Shown here: one piece after another, positions 19,261 through 30,413 of the stretch
Layout: every line of letters begins with the position of its first letter
Position numbering within the stretch: position 1 is the first letter of the stretch
Source: Porogramme epimiltina
Taxonomy: Eukaryota; Basidiomycota; Agaricomycetes; Polyporales; Polyporaceae
Reading direction: 5' to 3'
NCBI GenBank assembly: GCA_900155495.1
Contig: FTLJ01000654.1
Span: 1-35,265, forward strand
DNA: 35,265 bases
The notes under the pieces: model-generated
Told to the model about the DNA's origin: nothing
What the model saw: the letters and a program-made list of their open reading frames with translations, nothing else
Databases searched by the model: none
Translations under genes and position numbers: made by a program

Positions 19261-19680
19261 GACGTCGCATCGATGAGCACTGCAGTCAAGTCCGTAGTAG
19301 AATGTGGTGGACATCACCTATTGTTGGATACTGGGTGGGCGAGGCACGAATGTGATAGTTGTGGACGTGGCCGTTTGACTTGGATTATTGAATGGGTCCG
19401 ACTAGGACGTGACTAGTGAGTACCATAGAACTTCGGCATCAGTCAATGGACGCGAGTACTCGAGAGAGACTATAGGCCGCACCTACTAGCCTGGGTATTG
19501 ACGATAGGATGCAAAAGAAAATGGAAGGGGTGAGGGCCTGAGGAGAATGGAAAGGGGGAGGTCGCTTAGAAGGTGGGCAGACCCCGGATAGCAACAGTCC
19601 CACGGGCATACAAGGTTCACTAGGACGCGGAGTATTTCTGACCTCCAGGTCACGCGCAGGCCGGCGTGAGCATATAGCGA
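19261..19680. other. F-box upstream flank, unit B
   Basis: Shares blocks with units A and E (gcctgaggagaatgga, ggtgggcagacccc, ttcactaggacgc). No gene seen. Confidence 0.5.
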
Positions 19681-20289
19681 TGGGGCATTTCATTCATTGA
19701 CTACTGGGCACATACATGGGATGCGGGCGGGACAGAGAGGGAGTACGAACACGAGGACGTGTGAAAAAGACCGCCGAACAAATACAATGACGGGAGCAAC
19801 AACGCTTCTGTAGAAGCATCATCTGTGAAGGCTGTAGTAGACAGGGAGAGGGGAGAACGTGAGGGAGAGCGAGGCACACGTAGAAGCCGAGCAGGACGTC
19901 GGAGCAGACCGCGCGGCCCGGGAGCAGATGGGAGGCTGCCAGTGCCTTGGACACTCCGAACGAGGGGTCTGTTGTCACGGGGGGAAGGCCTCCTCGACAG
20001 CTGGCGCTGTTAGATCGGTGCGTGCAGCGTCGAGCTTGAGGGACGGCATCTATGAGGCGCGCGCTCTCGGCGACCAGCTGCGAGGGAGTGGCAAGTCATG
20101 GCGTTGGCACTTTCGCACGGCAATGCGTGCCGACGCCGGCCACTCAAGCGCCTCAAGCGGGACGTCCTGCCATTCCCCGACGCGCGCCTCCTCTCCTCCC
20201 TCTCGTGCTCGGGCCCTCTGCTGAACTTGTCGAGGCCTATCGTCACCCTCATCCCTCTCAGGAAGCATAAACCCTCACCATAGTGAACT
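19681..20289 (-). pseudogene. Stretch X, unit B: shorter decayed remnant
   Basis: The minus strand near 19840-19720 aligns with the unit C remnant around the ctcccgtcattg block, and near 19965-19985 with the start of the LHKNKPL part. No open frame joins them. The rest, to about 20289, has no recognisable gene and leads into the phosphorylase C 5' region. Confidence 0.3.
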
Positions 20290-20294
20290 CGCGC

Positions 20295-21890
20295 TCAGAT
20301 CATCTCCACCGTCGATTCCAGCACCATCCACAAGTTGAAACCTCGCCGGCACGTCTACACCCTGACCGGCCACTACACCGTGCCATAAGTGGCTTCTCCG
20401 GAACATGCGATCTCCGAGGACTATCAGCTGTACGCTGCGTGTAGGACACGCCTCGGAGATTGGTGTCCTTCGAGGACGAGAAGGCCAGGGAGGAGACATC
20501 CCTGCGCTGATCTCTGGTGAGTACTTCCCTCTCTTTTGAGTTGTATCGTAGGGCAGGGGGGCACGGGTAGACGAATGCTCGCGCGCGGGCTTCGGGGAGT
20601 GGTCGCGTCGGGCGGACGACGTTATACGCCCCTCTCCGACGTCTACGGTTTCATGAACCTGCATTGGCGTACGCGAGTGTTGCGGCCTTCCAACACCCTC
20701 CGCGCGTCCAGAGTTGGCACCCGAGTCCTGGAGGCTTAGGATCTCTCTGCGTTTGCACTTCCCGCGCCCCTGCATTCGTGCCGCGCGGTCTCGTGTCGGC
20801 TTTCCTACGCTAACGTCTTCGTATTTGCGCCTCTTCGCGACCCGCACACACGCCAGATGTCCCCGCGATCATCAAGTGCGTTGTGAGCCACACCTCGCTC
20901 GCGTGCCAGACCCACAACTTCGGTGACCTTGGCGTGTGCCAGCCCTCCGCGCTCTCCGTGCGCGACAACCTCCTCGTGCGTTTCCGTCCCACCTCCCCAC
21001 GTCCCTGTCCGTGCCCTGACCCACCCGCGCCCCGTGGACAGGTGAACTGGAACGAGATGCCGCTGCACTCTTCGCGCAAGGCGCCCGAGCGCGCGTACTA
21101 CCTCTTCCTCAGTGTCCTCACGGACCTCGCCCACGACGACGTCCTCCTCAGCCTGGCGCTCAAGCTTCATCACGCGGGAGCGACGTAGTAGTGCGACGCG
21201 GGTCTCGGCAACGGGCACTGGGTCACCTCGAGCGCATCCCAGGGGCCACTGGTAGCGGTACAAGTAAGGTGCGTCGCGCCACCCTGGCTACTCTCCCCCT
21301 GCGCGTTTGGGGACGCCGACGCTGATGCTGACGCGCGCACGCCCACCTAGGCATCTTCCAGGAGGTCATCGGCCCCGACGGCTCCCAGATCGATGCTCCG
21401 TGCCCGTGGCCCCCGTACGACAACCCGTGGTGGCACCCCCTTTCCGATGTTGGCAGTTGTGTACCAGGTGCGCTTCTACGGCCACGCGGAGCGGTTCGAG
21501 GGCGTGCTCGCGCTGTGGTGGGGCGGACGGGAGGTGCTCGCGATGGCGTACGATGTGATGATCTCCGGTTACGCGACGAAGGACATGAACAACCTCGGGT
21601 TGTGCGCGGGAGAGCAAGTCGAAGAGCGAGTTCGAGCTCCAGAGTTCCATCGGTGCGTGCACTACTTGTATTGCGCGGAGCAAGGGTCGCTGACATGGAT
21701 GACTCGTAGCTGGTGATCTTATAGGGCAGGGCGGTGAGGGAATGATCGAGGTCGAGTTGGTTCACTGGAGCAATCTCAGTGGTTTGACTGTGGGCCCGGT
21801 ACGCCGTCAATATCTCTATGTATTGTTGTTCATCAGCTCGGGGGGTTTGAATTCTCAGCAGTCACACAGGGTGTGTTAGGTGGTCTCCCT
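20295..21890 (+). pseudogene. Glycogen phosphorylase pseudogene C
   Basis: The start is lost, but the first exon is very clear: KPRRHVYTLTGHYTVP (about 20337-20385) before a stop. Next come PAIIKCVVSHTSLACQTHNF to SALSVRDNLLV (about 20862-20977). After an intron ending in ggacag (21041) comes VNWNEMPLHSSRKAPERAYY to SLALKLHH and two stops at about 21187. A deletion removes most of the KLGFALEDL part. FQEVIGPDGSQIDAPCPW (about 21357-21412) and RFYGHAERFEGVLALWWGG to SGYATKDMNNLG follow in shifted frames. Truncation point as in the other units. Confidence 0.9.
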
Positions 21891-22662
21891 GAACGCAAGA
21901 GTCCCACCATGCCTAAGTCGTATCGGCGACCGAGCATTTACCAGGTACCTGTACATTGCAACTCCTTCCGCCACGCTAGTTGATAGCTCTGATCACCGAC
22001 GTGTTTTCTACACTTACATACCGCCCATACAATGGATATCTTGAATTGTATATTGAAGCGATCGAGTCCTTCGAAGAAGCCAAGGAAATTACCAAAACTA
22101 TCCTCCTGTATTGTCCTCGAGCTCATTCCCCACCACACCGCCTCGATCTCCTGGCCCCCGCCCCTCGAGATTCCATAACACGGGTCGGTTCGCACCTGGT
22201 GAGAGCTGATTAAGCTACTATTGTGTTCTCGTGTGTGATGTGTGTGGAGACGCCCGTCCGCGCTAAAATCCCGTGGCCCGCCCGAGAGAGTGCCACAAGA
22301 AGGCCTATGGCGGTGACTATTTGTCTAAGTATAGTTAGATTTGTTGATGCGATGATGACCGCTTGGCATATTCGCATACACACGGCAATTAATGCTTCTA
22401 CGTCTTCTTTTACAATCCATGATATCAGATGCCGTTCATGCAGATGGGCCTCTGTCAGTCGAGGAGCAAACGCGCGTTGGCGCGGATTCGCCGGAGTCCT
22501 AGCAAGGTAGACCCGTTCCTCATGCGAGAACCAGATGACAGAGCCTCGAGGCAGGGAACGTGTTTCGAGTATAGTATTAGGTTTGGACGTGGCACCCATA
22601 AAATCTAACGTCCACCTATCTAGGATACAAACGGGCCTCCGCTCTCTCGTTTCACTCTCACC
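21891..22662. other. Spacer, breakpoint and upstream region of the WD40 gene
   Basis: Up to about 22240 it matches the spacers of units A and B (ttgatagctctg, attgaagcgatcgagtcc). Beyond that it is unique in the window. About 420 bases then precede the WD40 ATG, and its promoter should lie there. A minus-strand frame without stops spans 22210-23043 but overlaps WD40 exon 1, and I do not accept it as a gene. Confidence 0.5.
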
Positions 22663-25352
22663 ATGGCGGAACGTATCCGCGGTTCTCCCTCCGCCGCCTG
22701 GGAGATATATCAACGGGAGCTCGTCAAGCTCTGCCTTGGGCTCCCTCTCTGGAACCCGCAACCGCTCCCAAACACGGCAGAGATAGAATGCGGTTCCATA
22801 GTGTACTTCAAGTCCAAGCCATTCGGTAACGTCATCCCCCTCTTCAATGCCATGTCCGGCCAGCGACCTCCTGAGGATTTTCCGGAAGACTTTCGATGCC
22901 TGGAACTCCCTCCAAACACTCTGATAGGACCCTTCAACGCAATACATACCACCCACCTGTCGAGTAAGTCTATAACAATCAAAGAAAGCACCTTTCAAGC
23001 AGAGGGCGGCAGGTGCGTTGTAAACTTGTTCACTTCCACGCATCCAGATGACAGCTAACCCTTGTCAAAGCTCCATGGGGCCTGTTCCTGTGACCGTCGG
23101 GGCAGGGTTCAGCTTCAAATGCTCTCAGAGCTCCGGGGCGCTTCTGAGGCTTGGAGAAGCCCCCGTGTCAATGCATATCCAGGCGAAGCGACGCATCGTG
23201 TCGTACATGAAGGAGAACTTCGACTCTTGGATGCACTTCGCGAACGAGATTCGTGAGCTTGGAATTGAAGAGGATGCGCTCTACTTCGTCTCTGGCACGA
23301 CTAAGACGACATGCTGGTTCCTCGCCGCGTTCGGGAACCGCGACTACTCAGACAAGGAGGGTTACGTCAGCTTCGACGCCACGAACATGGCGAGTGCGCG
23401 CGTCTCAATCACCATTGACCACGAGGACCTCTCCGGTACGAATATGTACAACCGTGGCCCCATGAAGGACAGTATGAACATCCCCGCGTGTCCCCCGATC
23501 GCGTCGTCCCCGGGCGCCACCAGCCCACTACACGCCCCCCGAGCAGACCAGTGCGTGTTCATTCACTACTACAGGATGAAAAGGCGGCTATTGTACTGGA
23601 GGAAACCTATGGAAGCTGGCGCAGGTCCACACATTATCCAAACTGGAAGACGCGACGATGATGACGAGGACGATATGGGCTCGGGCTCTTCGGGCCCCGT
23701 TGAGTTTCCCCTACACCAGAAGGTATACTGAGTATCTTTAAACCTGTTGATGATTCCAGACTCTTACTCCCCTCATAGAGCACTGTTGATCCGGTGGAAC
23801 CTCTCCTCAACTATATCCTCGATGTTCGTAGTATACTTTCCTTCTCCGAAATAACCGAGCTTATCCTTGAGTCACCCAGAACTCCATCGCCGAGCTCGCC
23901 ATTGCATGCGATAGAGACTTGATTGTGATCTTTCAGGTTGGTGGAAGTATATCTGCGTGTGCAATTAGTCCTAATGTGCACTTGCCTGCAGGGCCGCGAG
24001 ATCCCGAACGACATCCCAGAAGGGCTTGCAGCCTTGCGACCCCCAATTGACGTCGACGAAGACGGCGTCGGAACATTTTCCGTGGATATCCGTGTTCCAT
24101 GGCCCACAGAAAATGCAGAAGGAGCAGATGCTGGAGTGGAAGATGACGCAATTGCTCATGCCGAGGAGCGTAGTATGTCCTTTTGAACTTTGTCACATCC
24201 TCCCTCTCTAATGCGTCAATAGATGCGATGCCATCATATGTGCCTCATAGGGGTGGCGAGGAAAAAGCTCATCAAGGAGGTTCTGTAGTGGATAAAGACG
24301 AAGAGATGAACGAAGACGAAGCAACCAGCCGGCGCATTGCGCAGGGAGCTACCACTGACTCCCACACAAGTGCCGTGATGTCCATGGCCGTATCTCCGGA
24401 TAGCAAGTGGGCCGCAAGTGGCTCTGACGACTCCTTGATCATCCTCTGGGACATCTACCACTCGGTCTGCGCCCGCACATGGGACTCCCTCCAAGACACC
24501 ATCTGTGCACTCTCCTTCTCTCCGGATAGCACCGTCCTAGCGTCTGCCGGCAGCGAACATGTGATCCACTTGTGGAACATCGCTGACGGCACGCTTGTCG
24601 CTACACTCCACGGCCACACCGACGCGATTCAGAACGTCGTATGGTCTCCCGACGGCACACGCCTCGCAGCCTGCTCCGGTGACTGCACCGTCCGCGTCTG
24701 GGACGTAGAAAACAGCACGACACTACACACGCTTGAGGGCCACACAGGACCCGTATCGTTCGTGCGCTTCTCGCCCGACGGCCGCAGGCTCGCCTCGGGC
24801 AGCGCAGACAACACTGGGCGTGTATGGGACGCACAGAGGGGGAAGCTACTTCACGAGCTTTGTGGGCACGAGGGCATAGTGTGGACGGGCGAGTTTGACC
24901 CGCTGGGCGCGCGGCTTGCGACGGGCTCCGAGGACGGGACAGTGCGGGTGTGGAGCGCGGAGACGGGCGACGAGCTCGTAACGCTCTGCGAGCACCAAGG
25001 GCCGGTGTGGGACGTGTCGTTCTCGCGGGACAACACGGAGGTGCTTTCCGCGTCGGACGACGCGACGGCGCGGGTCTGCGCGTCGTTCACCGGCGAGCGT
25101 CTCCTGTCGCTGGAGGGCCATGACAGTGCGGTAAACGCGGCCGCGTTCTCACCGGACAAGGAGTACATCGCGACGGCGTCGTGGGACAGCACTGTGAGGC
25201 TGTGGAAGCGCAGTGACGGAACGAGTGTGAAGACATTCAACGAACACAACGACAAGGTGACCCGAGTCGCGTTTACACCGGACGGAGAGCATCTGGTATC
25301 AGGTTCTGATGACGGGACTGTCTATATGCGCCGCTTGAGGGACTGTCTCTAG
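22663..25352 (+). CDS. WD40-repeat protein with an uncharacterised N-terminal region, six exons
   Basis: Proposed exons: 22663-23012, 23071-23722, 23779-23823, 23880-23936, 23992-24172, 24223-25352. The total is 2415 nt, giving 804 residues with no stop. All introns are GT-AG and 50-58 nt. The ATG sits in the good context caccATGG. Residues 1-430 form an uncharacterised region with motifs such as DFPEDFRCLELPP, VGAGFSFKC, SYMKENFDSWMHFA, FVSGTTKTTCWFLAAF and CVFIHYYRMKRR, then acidic DDDDEDD, then DIPEGLAALRPPIDVDEDGV. From about residue 475 eight WD40 repeats (SPDG, GSDDG and RVWD signatures) would form a beta-propeller for protein binding. I recall similar two-part proteins in other agaricomycetes, but I know of no assigned function. 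Confidence 0.88.
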
Positions 25353-25850
25353 TGTTCTTGTGTTGACAGCTGCTTTATGTATACGGTGCACGATATTGAA
25401 CACTCGTCTTCGGTTGCTGCTTCCCTCATGCATTACGATACGAGACGAACTCCTAGACGAATGCAATGACGGGGGTGGCGATGCTGAGACGGAGACGGAT
25501 GTTCCATCCGCGAGGGCTGCAATGTTATTCAGGACAAGACCAAAGAGGAGAGCGAACCGGAAATAGCACCCGAGCGAGACGTATGACGAGTAGGTAGGAG
25601 CGGATTCCGGACATGAGGACTCCGAGCGGCCGGTTGTGGGTGCTATCCATGAACAGTAGATTTGCCATTTGGGGTGCCAGCACCCTCCAGATCCTTGCGG
25701 GCTGACGTCGAGGGGTTTGTTCTTGTGGAGGGCAAAGAAGTTCTTGGAGGGGAATAGAAGTAGAGGCGACCGTGGTGAGTGCATGCTGCGGCCTTTCGGA
25801 AATGGGCAGATTCGGAGATGGACCTCAAACATTTATCCTGGTGTGTGCAC
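25353..25850 (-). pseudogene. Stretch X, unit C: longest copy of the remnant
   Basis: A minus-strand frame without stops covers about 25832-25299, although its last part overlaps the end of the WD40 gene. It includes LLLFPSKNFFALHKNKPLD (about 25770-25710), a hydrophobic stretch FRFALLFGLVLNNIAALA (about 25560-25510) and SVSASPPPSLHSSRSS. Matching pieces occur in units A and B. A C-terminal part of a fungal multi-pass membrane protein is one possibility. I cannot name the family. Confidence 0.35.
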
Positions 25851-26325
25851 ACGGTATAATGTCGGGCAGAACACAGAAACTTGATTATTATATGTGTTCA
25901 CTGATAGCACACTATCTCAGAGCTTATTTCGTTAAGCGGACGACATAAATGGCCATGCACAGGCTCTTAGGCTCGACTACCGGCCGCATTGCAAGGTGCG
26001 TACACGAAGTCCATAAGCGCCGGGAGGAGTGGCCGGGACCTCAGCCACAGCGGAGTCTGAATTGCCGGACTAATTGGAGGGGACATTATAAGTAACATCA
26101 AGTCCCCTGCGCCGACCGCCACACATACAGTGCCTCACGCCTCAGGACCTCCCGCGCGCGGCGCGCTCCCCCTCTCTTCCCTCCCCTACACCCACTAGAG
26201 TGAAGCTTCCCAGACGCGCGCCACCTCCTGCCTCTCGTGCGCGTACCATTTTCTGCCCTTTCTGATTGTTGTCCGCGCCTATCGCCGCTAGTACCTCCTA
26301 CGGAATGACACAAACACACGCCCAA
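25851..26325 (+). other. Region upstream of phosphorylase D, possible promoter remnant
   Basis: No gene seen. A TATA-like attataagta lies at 26084-26093, about 235 bases before the ATG of phosphorylase D1. D1 is the only phosphorylase fragment in the array that keeps its ATG, so this may be the best-preserved copy of the original promoter. C-rich text follows at 26150-26200. Confidence 0.35.
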
Positions 26326-27960
26326 ATGGCTTCCACAATCATCTCGAGCACCATCGATTGAATATTGACTGCCAAGGCCCACCGGCACGTCCCCACCCTC
26401 ACCGGTGAGTATACTGTACCTTATGCTGCTTCGATGAAGTACATGATGTCTGACGGCCCTCCGCCGTTTGTTGCGCGCAGGGTACACCACCTAGACAGAC
26501 GTGCATAGACGACGAGAAGGCCTGGAAGGAGGGCGTTACTGCCTTAACTTTTAGTGAGTGCTCCCCCTTGCTTTGAGTTAGGGCGTGCTGCGGTGCGGCG
26601 TGGGCGCGCGACGGCTTGAGCAAGAGAACGGGCGCGTTGCGGCGGACGACGTCATGGACACGCCGCCGATGCACACGGTTATAGTGATGCATTCGAGGGC
26701 ACGCGATAGTCGTACGTGAGCCTTGCGCTTTTCTATAGTCTGCACCTAACTCTTGGGGGTCTGGGATCTCCGTTTTTGTGCTCCCCGCGCTCCCATTTAT
26801 GTGCCATGCGCGGTCCCGTGTCGCTCGCGCTAACACTTTCCTTTCCTTCCTTTCTTTTCCCGCCGCGCGCCCGCCAGATATGCGTGTAATCACAAAGTCC
26901 GGGGCAAACCACATCCCCCTAACGCTCGTTCGTCACGCGTATATCATGGACAACCTTGGCACGTACAAAGCCGCCGCGCTCTCTATTTTCAAGAGCGTCC
27001 CGTGCGTCCCTAGCCCCCGCACCCTACGTGTCCGCTCACGCGCTGACCCGCCTCTGCTCCCCCGGACAGGTGCACTGGAATGAGGCACAGTGGCATTCAC
27101 TACCTCGGGTGTTCCAGTCCCTCAAAAGCCGTACGATCGACAGTGACCTCCACACCCTCAAGCAGCAGTACGCCGGCGCGGCAAGCTTCGCGCTCAAGGA
27201 CCCTCCTCGGAGAGGAACGCGACGCGTGCCTCGTCAACGGCGGCCTGGGCTGCCTCGCGGGGTGCTACCTGGAGTCTGTACTCGAGCGCGTCCCAGGAGC
27301 TCCTCGTGTTGTACTACGGCCTGCGCTACGAGTATGGTGCGCTGCATCCCCTTCACGTTGCGTGCCCGCGGGGATACTGACGTGCGCGCACACACCCTCC
27401 AATATCTCATCGCCCTGAACGGCTCACAGCTCAACTTGAAGGTCCTGAAATTGTTACCCCAATGCAGCAACCTACGGGAGCGCCCCCGCTTGGACGTCGC
27501 GTACCAAGCTCGCTTCTATGTGCATGCGTAGCGCGGGCGCTGTGGTAGGGCGGCTAGGAGCTCGAGGTGCTGGTGGCGGCGTGTGTCATAATCCTTGGGT
27601 ACGTAACGAAGAACATGAACAGCCTTAGATTGTGGGAGAGCACGCCGAAGTGCACGTTCTATTTGCAGAGGTTCGATGGTGAGTGTGCTGATTGGATTGT
27701 GCGGAGAGGGGGGGCTGACGCGGTTGACTCGTTGTAGCTGGTCATTGTGTATGGTAGAGCGGTGAGGGAACTGCTGAGGCAGAGTCGGCCTACCAGCGGA
27801 ATCTTAGTGGCTCGGCTTTAGGCAAGCAAGGTACAACGTCGAGGTCGTTACTTGCATTACCCTGTATTGTTTTTCTCCGATTATGTATCAGCTCGGATAA
27901 CTTGCAATTCCAGCAGTGCCACACCGCCAGCGTCAGGGACCATAAAGATTGCCCCTCCCA
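26326..27960 (+). pseudogene. Glycogen phosphorylase pseudogene D1 (ATG retained)
   Basis: The frame opens with ATG (26326), MASTIISSTID, then a stop. Just after it, AHRHVPTLTGEYTVPYAAS continues. Further pieces are VITKSGANHIPLTLVRHAY to AALSIFKSV (26884-26998), VHWNEAQWHS (27069), then a damaged stretch in which TIDSDLHTLKQQYAGAASFALKD matches the DNALLNL-KQYADAT-GFALED region. TLQYLIALNGSQLN (about 27390) and DVAYQARFYVHA (27495-27530) follow. The next exon begins after gttgtag at about 27737, and QQCHTASVRDH (about 27910-27945) marks the common truncation point. Confidence 0.88.
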
Positions 27961-28866
27961 CGACGACAGTGGTACATGTCATCACGTAAGAGGGCCGTAG
28001 AGAGAGCAAAAAGAAAGGTGCGTGCACTGAAACTGAGCAACGCCTCCGCCCGGAGCGTCTAGTGGTCTTGTTGAAGGTAAGGGAGTCAAAGCGCGCCTTA
28101 GTTGTTTCGACGACGCAGCGTTTATCAGGTACGGGTATACTGTGATTCCTTCTTGTGCTACGCTGGTTGATCGCTCTGTTCACAGGCGTGTTATCGGCAG
28201 TCCCAGATACATACCAATCATTCAAAGTATATCTAGATTGCGTATCGAAGCGATCGAATCCGAAGAAAACAAGGAGAAGGATAAGAAAATACATCGCGTC
28301 GTCCGCGTGCGCCAAACCCCTCTCTACGGGTAACTGCCAAACCAATACTCCGGCATTGCCATTGAGCCTAATCCTCACTACACCGTTTCTGTAGGCCCTG
28401 TCCGGGGCGAAGGATCCCTCCTGATCTTGGACTTCTGGCTCAAGCTCGAGGATCAACTCACTGAACACACGATCCAGAGCCCAAGAAGCCAAGGTCATTA
28501 AGTCGTCTGCACACTTTCTCGCTCTCTCGTGTTTGCGGATAGCTGATACTGGATTTTCCATCGTGTATACTATCGCAAGAAGCTCGCAGCGTGCAGGTGA
28601 GCTAGTACAAGACCCAGCTATCATACACTATTCGCCCAAGGCCCCGAGGCTCGCCTACTACCTCTTCCACATGAGCCAAACCCTCAACTATGTGCACCCT
28701 AACTTCACCCTCAAGACCCAGTATACGATCGTGATGGTAAGGCTCGGCTTCGCGTCTCATTCAGAGTTCCCCTTAAAATCTCCACCACACTGGTCCGGTT
28801 TTCCATTGTTAGGAGCTGATTGAGCTATTTTGTCCCCGTGTGTGATGACGTGGAGTACAATCATAC
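27961..28866. other. Spacer of unit D with inserted sequence
   Basis: It contains the conserved spacer blocks (gttcacaggcgtgttat, cgtatcgaagcgatcgaatccgaag). About 28390-28615 is not found in the other spacers. Read on the minus strand it has a protein-like frame (KHERARKCADDLMTLASWA, ILELEPEVQDQEGSF) that I cannot assign. Piece D2 follows it. Confidence 0.45.
28618..28770 (+). pseudogene. Small glycogen phosphorylase fragment D2
   Basis: A single exon piece reads HYSPKAPRLAYYLFHMSQTL, then NFTLKTQY and VMVRLGFAS. This matches the HY-RKAPKRAYYL, LNL-LK-QYA and RKLGFA positions of the phosphorylase exon that also begins A2 and B2. No further homology follows on either side. It is probably the residue of a second phosphorylase fragment like A2 and B2. 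Confidence 0.75.
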
Positions 28867-30361
28867 CTATGACGATGAGACGGCGGGGGCGGTCGAATCT
28901 TCCGGAGAGCTATGTATAGCGTAAATAAACTGAGAGATCGAATTGAAAGAATAACGGACTTACTAGAATGAATGAGATACAGCAATGACCTTCACAGAGA
29001 TTTTAGAGAACTTCTTCTCTGACTCTCGCTCCATAGCAGCTTGAGAGAATTGGGTACGAACGCCATCCGACTGTTCTGATCTCCAGCGGAAGTATATTTT
29101 CAATTCCATCGCACGGAGGCCTTTGAAGGAATTGTCTATTATCGCTTCGAGAGCCGATGCATTCTTGAAAACAAACTCGCATCCATTTGCTAAGAAGGCG
29201 CTCTTGACCGATGGAAGGATAGCGAAATCAATGCTAAGTGATAGGAACTTGAGGTCCGGGTGTGGCGATGCCGTTGAAAGGAAGTTTGCTATGAACTCCC
29301 AAGGATCAAACAGTGTGCTGTTTCGGATAGCCACATACGGGTGTAGAGACTGAAGCTGGGTAAAGTGGCGAAGAGTTTCAACGAACACTATGCAATTCTT
29401 CGTTAGATTCAGCCCGTTCAGTTCATGATCGCATACTGATGTGACTTACTATCATCCGCGAGCTCTCCTTTCACCTCCTCGAATTTCAGAGCGAGTTGAG
29501 TGACGGACGAACCAGCATACCTCCAAACTTCAGAACCCTTTAGAAGCATGGTTGACTGCATCCAGATTTTCGCAAGGGAAGTTCCGAAGGCAGTATCTGA
29601 GAGCCATCCAAACATCTCTTCCACCAAAGGAGAGTCGAGTCCAACAAGTATAAATCCGCAGACTCCTCCCAAAAACTCGGATTTTTGCGTACTCCGAAGC
29701 GGTAGGATACTGCGTTGAATTGGCCATGTTACATCCCTAATCCGAAGGTCGATTAACGAGGGTAATGCGATGATGGCACAACGCATCGTCCCAAATGACG
29801 GAAATCGGGTTTCCGTGAGGGAAAGGGTTTGAACGGAAGTGAACGCGCCGAAGGTGATGAACATGCGGGCACGTGGGACAGAGCATTCCCTAGTATCCCA
29901 GTTCAGATTGATAATCTCGAGTACTTCCAACTTGGGGAATTTACCCCCGAGTTCGCGTAAACACAGCCTTGATGCGGTTTGCATATCCCTGCCGTCGAGT
30001 GATTTCTCGTCTTCGGGAAAGGCACCAAGGGTGATCTGACGGGTCGATGGAAACCAGGTGGACATCTTCGGGGATCGAACTACGTTGGAGACGAATAGGC
30101 TGTATTGTCGATCGGAATCGAGCCCGATATCCTTGAGGAGATAGTGACGGCTGGCGGGCAGCCAGTCGCGGCAGACGAGGGCGCAATTGCACAACGATTT
30201 GTAGGCATGGCTGTTCCCAGTGTGCAGGAGCGAAATGATGATGTCGGTAATTTCCTTGGGGACACGGCGTGGTGAGACTGTCTGCGGGACGGTCGGCACT
30301 TGTGGTAGACATATTTGACTTGGTGGGATGAGCACAGACACACCTTCTCAACCCTGCCCAT
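28867..30361 (-). CDS. F-box protein with leucine-rich C-terminal region (copy D), four exons
   Basis: Proposed exons: 30361-30344, 30281-29450, 29387-28964, 28909-28867, giving 438 residues, open throughout. Exon 2 is again 832 nt and its donor is the consensus gtaagt. Exon 3 is 21 nt shorter than in A and B. The start reads MGRVEK, followed by VPKEITDIIISLL, CALVCRDWLPASRH and LDSDRQYSLFVSNVV. Exon 4 is the shortest of the four and ends DSTAPAVSSS. The C-terminal part has spaced Leu-rich segments (LPSLIDLRI, LQSLHPYV). Presumed SCF substrate receptor; target unknown. Confidence 0.83.
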
Positions 30362-30413
30362 CGTTATGCAAGGCGGTCTGCTGTGGGCACTAGTATTCTC
30401 CCCTCGAGTCTGT
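30362..30413 (-). promoter_or_regulatory. Conserved block upstream of F-box D start codon
   Basis: Same order as in B and E: cagactcgaggggaga, tactagtgcccacagca, then the ATG. It contains the palindrome actagt. Confidence 0.55.

Larger units (their letters stand above)
14885..20290. repeat. Array unit B
   Basis: Same order as unit A: phosphorylase B1 and B2, F-box gene B, upstream block, stretch X. The shared A1/A2-type internal junction shows that A and B descend from one duplication of a unit that already carried a double phosphorylase fragment. Confidence 0.85.
20290..26325. repeat. Array unit C (F-box gene replaced)
   Basis: Phosphorylase fragment C and its 3' spacer align with the other units up to about 22240, close to where the stop of an F-box gene would lie. 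There the alignment ends and the WD40 gene region begins. Stretch X reappears after about 25380. No F-box sequence or F-box upstream block is present. Confidence 0.8.

Noticed and set aside
22614..22614. A processed (retroposed) origin for the phosphorylase copies
   Set aside because: Copies keep intron sequence with GT and AG ends at matching places, and no poly(A) tract follows them.
22210..23043. A 277-codon minus-strand frame
   Set aside because: Its upper 350 bases are the antisense of WD40 exon 1, which has a far better coding case. The rest shows no domain and no counterpart elsewhere in the window.
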